In this document: piece after piece, positions 6,614 through 9,672 of the stretch | Layout of the letters: every line of letters starts with the position of its first letter | How positions within the stretch are numbered: position 1 is the first letter of the stretch | NCBI GenBank assembly: GCA_900541475.1 | Contig: UQJV01000057.1 | Span: 1 to 9,672, forward strand | Reading direction: 5' to 3' | Source: an uncultured Collinsella sp. | GTDB lineage: Bacteria; Actinomycetota; Coriobacteriia; Coriobacteriales; Coriobacteriaceae | DNA: 9,672 nt | Translations under genes and position numbers: made by a program | Notes under the pieces: model-generated | Told to the model about the DNA's origin: nothing | Databases searched by the model: none | What the model saw: the letters and a program-made list of their open reading frames with translations, nothing else

Positions 6614-7741
6614 TTAGGCGAAGACGATTAGATTGTCCCTGTGTATCGCAGGCTTTTCGGCCAGGTCTGCCAGCAGTCGGTTGCTGGCGATTTGGTCCTG
6701 GCGACGTCCGGCTGCAAGCTCCAGCACGTCCGAATCGGCCTCGGCGATACCGCGGGCGATGACCATGCCGCTCGGGTCGCATACGTCGAGCACATCGCCC
6801 TCGGCAAACGCGCCATCGACCTCACGAATACCCACCGCAAGCAGGGATGACCCGTGGCTGACCAGCGCCTTCGCGGCACCATCATCGACTGTCACCGAGC
6901 CGTGGGCCTTGTCGCCCAGCGCGATCCACAGCTTACGGGGCGCAATATCCAGGCGCTCCGCCGGCGGGTCGAACAGCGTGCCCACGCTCTCGCCGCGGGC
7001 CAGACGCACGAGCGCATCGGGCTCCTCGCCCGAGCAAATCACGCTCTGAATGCCGGCCGTCATCAAAATGCGGCTAGCGCGAATCTTGGTGATCATGCCG
7101 CCCGTACCCACCGAGGTCGAAGAATCGCCCGCCGAGGCAATGATCTTGGCATCGATCTTATGCACGACCGGGACAAACTCGGCCGTCGGGTCCTCATGCG
7201 GATTGGCGGTATAGAGGCCGTCGATGTCGGACAGCGTCACGCACAGGTCGGCAGAAACCAGGCAGCTTACAAGCGCCGCCAGCGTGTCGTTGTCGCCAAA
7301 CTTGATCTCGTCGACGGTAACGGTGTCGTTTTCGTTGACGACCGGCACCACGCCCAGCTCCACCAGGCGCAGCAGGGCGTCACGCGCGTGCAGATAGGAC
7401 GTGCGACGCGCCGTGTCGTGACGCGTAAGCAGCACGAGCGAGGTGAGCAGATCCCGTGCATGGAACTCCTCGTCGTAGGCCGACGAGATGATGCACTGAC
7501 CGGCCGAGGCGCAGGCCTGCAGGCTCGGCAGGTCACCGACCGGCTTGCGGTCGAAGCCCAGCACGGGATAGCCACAGGCGATAGCGCCCGAACTCACCAC
7601 GACCAGACGCCAGCCGAGCTTGCGCAGGGCCGCGGCCTGATCGGCAAGCCCGCCGATAAAGGCGCGGTTGACCTTGCCATCGGCGCCCACCACCGTGGAC
7701 GAACCGATCTTTACCACCATCGTTTTATAGGAAGTCGTCAT
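6614..7741 (-). CDS. proB: Glutamate 5-kinase with PUA domain
   Basis: ProB phosphorylates glutamate with ATP to L-glutamyl-5-phosphate, the first and usually proline-inhibited step of proline synthesis. The 375-residue protein has an amino-acid kinase domain (about 7-250) with VVKIGSS (9-15), VVVSSGAIA (47-55), the substrate-binding VVNENDTVTVDEIKFGDNDTL (134-154) and GTGGM (212-216). A C-terminal PUA domain spans about 270-355, as in the E. coli enzyme. The start at 7741 gives an N-terminus that aligns with E. coli ProB, but no convincing ribosome binding site precedes it or the second in-frame ATG (7720). pncB ends 76 nt upstream on the same strand, so read-through from pncB is possible. 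proA is not adjacent. Confidence 0.96.
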   Translation of the reverse strand: MTTSYKTMVVKIGSSTVVGADGKVNRAFIGGLADQAAALRKLGWRLVVVSSGAIACGYPVLGFDRKPVGDLPSLQACASAGQCIISSAYDEEFHARDLLTSLVLLTRHDTARRTSYLHARDALLRLVELGVVPVVNENDTVTVDEIKFGDNDTLAALVSCLVSADLCVTLSDIDGLYTANPHEDPTAEFVPVVHKIDAKIIASAGDSSTSVGTGGMITKIRASRILMTAGIQSVICSGEEPDALVRLARGESVGTLFDPPAERLDIAPRKLWIALGDKAHGSVTVDDGAAKALVSHGSSLLAVGIREVDGAFAEGDVLDVCDPSGMVIARGIAEADSDVLELAAGRRQDQIASNRLLADLAEKPAIHRDNLIVFA

Positions 7742-7778
7742 ACGTCAAACCAATCGAATGTTGAGCGGGCGGGCGAGA

Positions 7779-7815
7779 AAATGATCCGTTTTCCTCCGTC
7801 CCCAAGGGATCATTT
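7779..7815 (-). repeat. Palindromic element between pncB and proB
   Basis: AAATGATCC (7779-7787) and GGATCATTT (7807-7815) form a perfect 9-bp inverted repeat around a 19-nt loop. On the minus strand the loop contains TTGGGGACGGAGG, sharing the GGGGAC core of the other intergenic elements. It begins 2 nt after the pncB stop codon. No T-run follows on the minus strand, so it is a poor intrinsic terminator. It may instead be an interspersed repeat or an mRNA 3'-end stabiliser. Confidence 0.7.
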
Positions 7816-7817
7816 CA

Positions 7818-9323
7818 TTAGTGAGCCCAGGGGAAGGCAGAAGCCGCGGCCATGTTCTTGCGCACGAGCTCGTCGCGCACCTGTGCCAGGCCCTGCTCCA
7901 TGCCCACCACATAGGTCTGCGGATACAGGAAGCGCTTGTAGACCGGATCCAGATGGTCAAGCGCCCAGGCGCAACGCTCGCGTGCATCCTCGATACTCTC
8001 GCGCGGGGCAACAGCACTGCCATCGCGCACGATCGGCACCAGCAGCTCGCGATACTCGAGCTCGGACACATCGGTCACCAGGGCGGCATCGTTCACGGCC
8101 ACGAGGGTATTGCCGCGCGCGGCGCCCTCGCCCGCCAGATGGTCCTCGTCATAGATCATGTCGCAGATCGGGCCGCCAAAGCCGTCGTAATAGCGGCGCA
8201 CGCGCTGCACGCCCGGGATCGTGCGCTTGTAGGGCTGCTCGGAGAGCTTGACCACCGGCGTCCAAGGGTCCGCCTCGCTCGCACGGCGGGCGGAAAGCTT
8301 GTACACGCCGCCCAGCGCCGGCTGGTCATAGCAGGTCGCGAGCTTGGTTCCCACGCCAAAGCTATCGATGGGCGCACCCTGGTCGAGCAGCGACTGGATC
8401 GTGTACTCGTCCAGATCGTTGGAAACCGAGATCCCCACATAGGGCAAGCCCTCGGCATCAAAACGGCCGCGCACATACTTGGAGAGTTTAGCGAGGTCGC
8501 CCGAGTCGATGCGAATGGCCGATAGACGCTCGCCCACCGCCTCCATCTCCTTGGCAACCGTAATGGCATGCTCGCAGCCCTCGCGCACATCGTAGGTGTC
8601 GATGAGCAGCGTACAGTTCTTGGGGCTCGACTTGGCAAAGGCACGGAAGGCCTCGAGCTCGGAATCGAAGCTCATCACCCAGCTGTGCGCATGCGTGCCA
8701 AAGACGGGAATACCGTAGCGGCGCCCGGCGAGCACATTGGACGTAGAGGAACAGCCGGCAACGTAGCTCGCGCGCGCGACGGCCAGGCCGCCATCGGGAC
8801 CCTGGGCGCGGCGCAGGCCAAACTCGGCCACGGGACGGCCGTCCGCCGCCAACACCACGCGTGCCGTCTTGGTGGCGACGAGCGTCTGGAAGCCGACGAT
8901 GTTCAGCAGCGCCGTCTCGAGCAGCTGGCACTCCAGCGCCGGCCCGGTGACGCGCACCATGGGCTCGCGCGGAAAGACGAGCTCGCCCTCGGGCACGGCG
9001 TCAATGTTCACGTGCGCGCGGAAGTTGCGCAGGTAGTCGAGGAATGCGGGTTTAAACATCGCACCGCCGGCGGGAGCCTGAAGCGAGGCGAGGTACTCGA
9101 TGTCCTCGGACGTAAAGCGTAGGTTCTCGACCAGCTCGGGCAGCTCGGCGGTACCGCACATGACGGCGTAGGCGCTACCAAAGGGATGGTCGCGGTAAAA
9201 CGCGGTAAAACAACCCTGCTCATTGGCCTTGCCGCTCTCCCACAGGCCCTGGGCCATAGTGAGCTCGTACAGATCGGTGAGCATTGCAATGTCGGTGGGA
9301 TGCGAGATGTCGGTCAAAGCCAT
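7818..9323 (-). CDS. pncB: Nicotinate phosphoribosyltransferase
   Basis: PncB joins nicotinate to PRPP, with ATP hydrolysis, to give nicotinate mononucleotide in the Preiss-Handler NAD salvage pathway. It acts in the cytoplasm. The 501-residue protein has family features along its length: LTDLYELTMAQG (15-26), FGLRRAQGPDGG (168-179), and GTHAHSWVMSF (209-219), the region expected to hold the phosphorylated histidine. These are followed by AIRIDSGDL (269-277) and FGVGTKLAT (322-330) for phosphate binding. The length fits this family and no lesion is visible. The ATG at 9323 is preceded by AAAGG about 7 nt upstream. The remains of a small membrane-protein gene end 83 nt upstream on the same strand. 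proB follows after 76 nt, so the three could share a transcript. Confidence 0.96.
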   Translation of the reverse strand: MALTDISHPTDIAMLTDLYELTMAQGLWESGKANEQGCFTAFYRDHPFGSAYAVMCGTAELPELVENLRFTSEDIEYLASLQAPAGGAMFKPAFLDYLRNFRAHVNIDAVPEGELVFPREPMVRVTGPALECQLLETALLNIVGFQTLVATKTARVVLAADGRPVAEFGLRRAQGPDGGLAVARASYVAGCSSTSNVLAGRRYGIPVFGTHAHSWVMSFDSELEAFRAFAKSSPKNCTLLIDTYDVREGCEHAITVAKEMEAVGERLSAIRIDSGDLAKLSKYVRGRFDAEGLPYVGISVSNDLDEYTIQSLLDQGAPIDSFGVGTKLATCYDQPALGGVYKLSARRASEADPWTPVVKLSEQPYKRTIPGVQRVRRYYDGFGGPICDMIYDEDHLAGEGAARGNTLVAVNDAALVTDVSELEYRELLVPIVRDGSAVAPRESIEDARERCAWALDHLDPVYKRFLYPQTYVVGMEQGLAQVRDELVRKNMAAASAFPWAH

Positions 9324-9406
9324 GGGGCGACCTTTCGGATGCGTTGTGCAGAAGTTGAGGGTTGGACAAGGCAGAGTGTTCAGGCATGGCGCCCAGCGCG
9401 AATCGG

Positions 9407-9646
9407 CTAGAGCAGACCCATACTGGTCAAAATCGTGTAGCCCATAAAGACGACAAATGCGACCAAGGCGAGCACGATGATGATTTTTTGAGCCGGAGCC
9501 ATGCCGGGGATCTCATTCTCGCCCGTGGGCTCCTTGGAGGTGACCATGCGCTGGGCAAAGGTCATCTCGTCACGGCTCGGCGTGGGCTCGGCGGGCTTGG
9601 GGCGGGCGGCTTTCTTAGGCTCAGTACTACACCGATGGCCGCCAGA
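9407..9646 (-). CDS. C-terminal part of a small single-pass membrane protein, 5' end missing or disrupted
   Basis: I do not recognise this family. The readable C-terminus has a Lys/Pro/Ala-rich linker (EPKKAARPKPAEPTPSRDE), a short polar segment (MTFAQRMVTSKEPTGENEIP), and one hydrophobic helix (roughly KIIIVLALVAFVVFMGYTIL). It ends ...TSMGLL at the stop (9407-9409), so it would be tail-anchored with a cytoplasmic N-terminus. The open frame reaches 9646, where an in-frame TGA (9647-9649) stops it, with no start codon in the linker. The first internal ATG (9565) lacks a ribosome binding site and would discard the linker. The gene therefore seems broken near 9620, by an assembly join, a frameshift or a rearrangement. 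It lies 83 nt upstream of pncB. Confidence 0.6.
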   Translation of the reverse strand, partial: SGGHRCSTEPKKAARPKPAEPTPSRDEMTFAQRMVTSKEPTGENEIPGMAPAQKIIIVLALVAFVVFMGYTILTSMGLL

Positions 9647-9672
9647 TCAATGAGGATATCATGGCGGATATC
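9619..9672 (+). other. Possible fragment of a plus-strand gene at the window edge
   Basis: After a TAG at 9616-9618 the plus frame is open to the end of the window and reads AQYYTDGRQINEDIMADI. Most of its codons end in G or C, like the real genes here and better than the antisense reading. No start precedes it, unless ATG 9661 is used. It is only 18 codons, so this is weak evidence. It may be the interior of another gene joined here artificially. Confidence 0.25.

Noticed and set aside
6854..8251. A 465-codon plus-strand frame running across proB and into pncB.
   Set aside because: It spans two clearly identified minus-strand genes and the palindrome between them, and its translation is Arg-rich and low in complexity.

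Overview
This window looks like ordinary chromosome from a high-GC member of the Coriobacteriia (Actinomycetota), most likely Collinsella or a close relative. That placement is an inference. It rests on strongly G/C-ending codons, a CarD-type RNA polymerase regulator, and intergenic palindromes with a GGGGAC/GTCCCC core that I associate with this group. No database search was possible.

Layout from left to right. A perfect rho-independent terminator (8-48) closes argS (118-1971, minus strand), which encodes arginyl-tRNA synthetase. A 342-bp A/T-richer gap holds the divergent starts of argS and of a CarD/CdnL-like regulator (2314-2799, plus). An HD-superfamily hydrolase of the COG2316 type follows (2915-3514, plus). 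Both plus-strand genes end in the same 44-nt hairpin. Next is a proline block: proA (3586-4872, minus), a divergently read S33 prolyl-aminopeptidase-like hydrolase (4986-6404, plus), and proB (6614-7741, minus). Between the hydrolase and proB lie short GTCCCC repeats and a long, structured hairpin that probably terminates proB. Upstream of proB on the same strand is pncB (7818-9323, minus), nicotinate phosphoribosyltransferase of NAD salvage. The right edge holds the C-terminal part of a small membrane-anchored protein (stop at 9407, minus) whose reading frame breaks near 9620.

How the genes work together: ProB and ProA catalyse the first two dedicated steps from glutamate to proline. proC is not in the window. 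The peptidase between them would be expected to release N-terminal proline from peptides, so synthesis and salvage of proline may be co-located. PncB makes nicotinate mononucleotide for NAD(P), whose reduced form ProA consumes; any regulatory link is speculation. argS, the CarD-like gene and the HD gene are housekeeping or regulatory and show no evident shared pathway.

I found no CRISPR array, tRNA, rRNA, prophage, insertion sequence or defence system. The most unusual material is non-coding: the GGGGAC-core elements at gene 3' ends and the 98-nt structured element after proB. Also notable are the proB-peptidase-proA arrangement, a CarD-like protein with no tryptophan, an acidic insertion in ArgRS, and a probable sequence breakpoint at the right edge.
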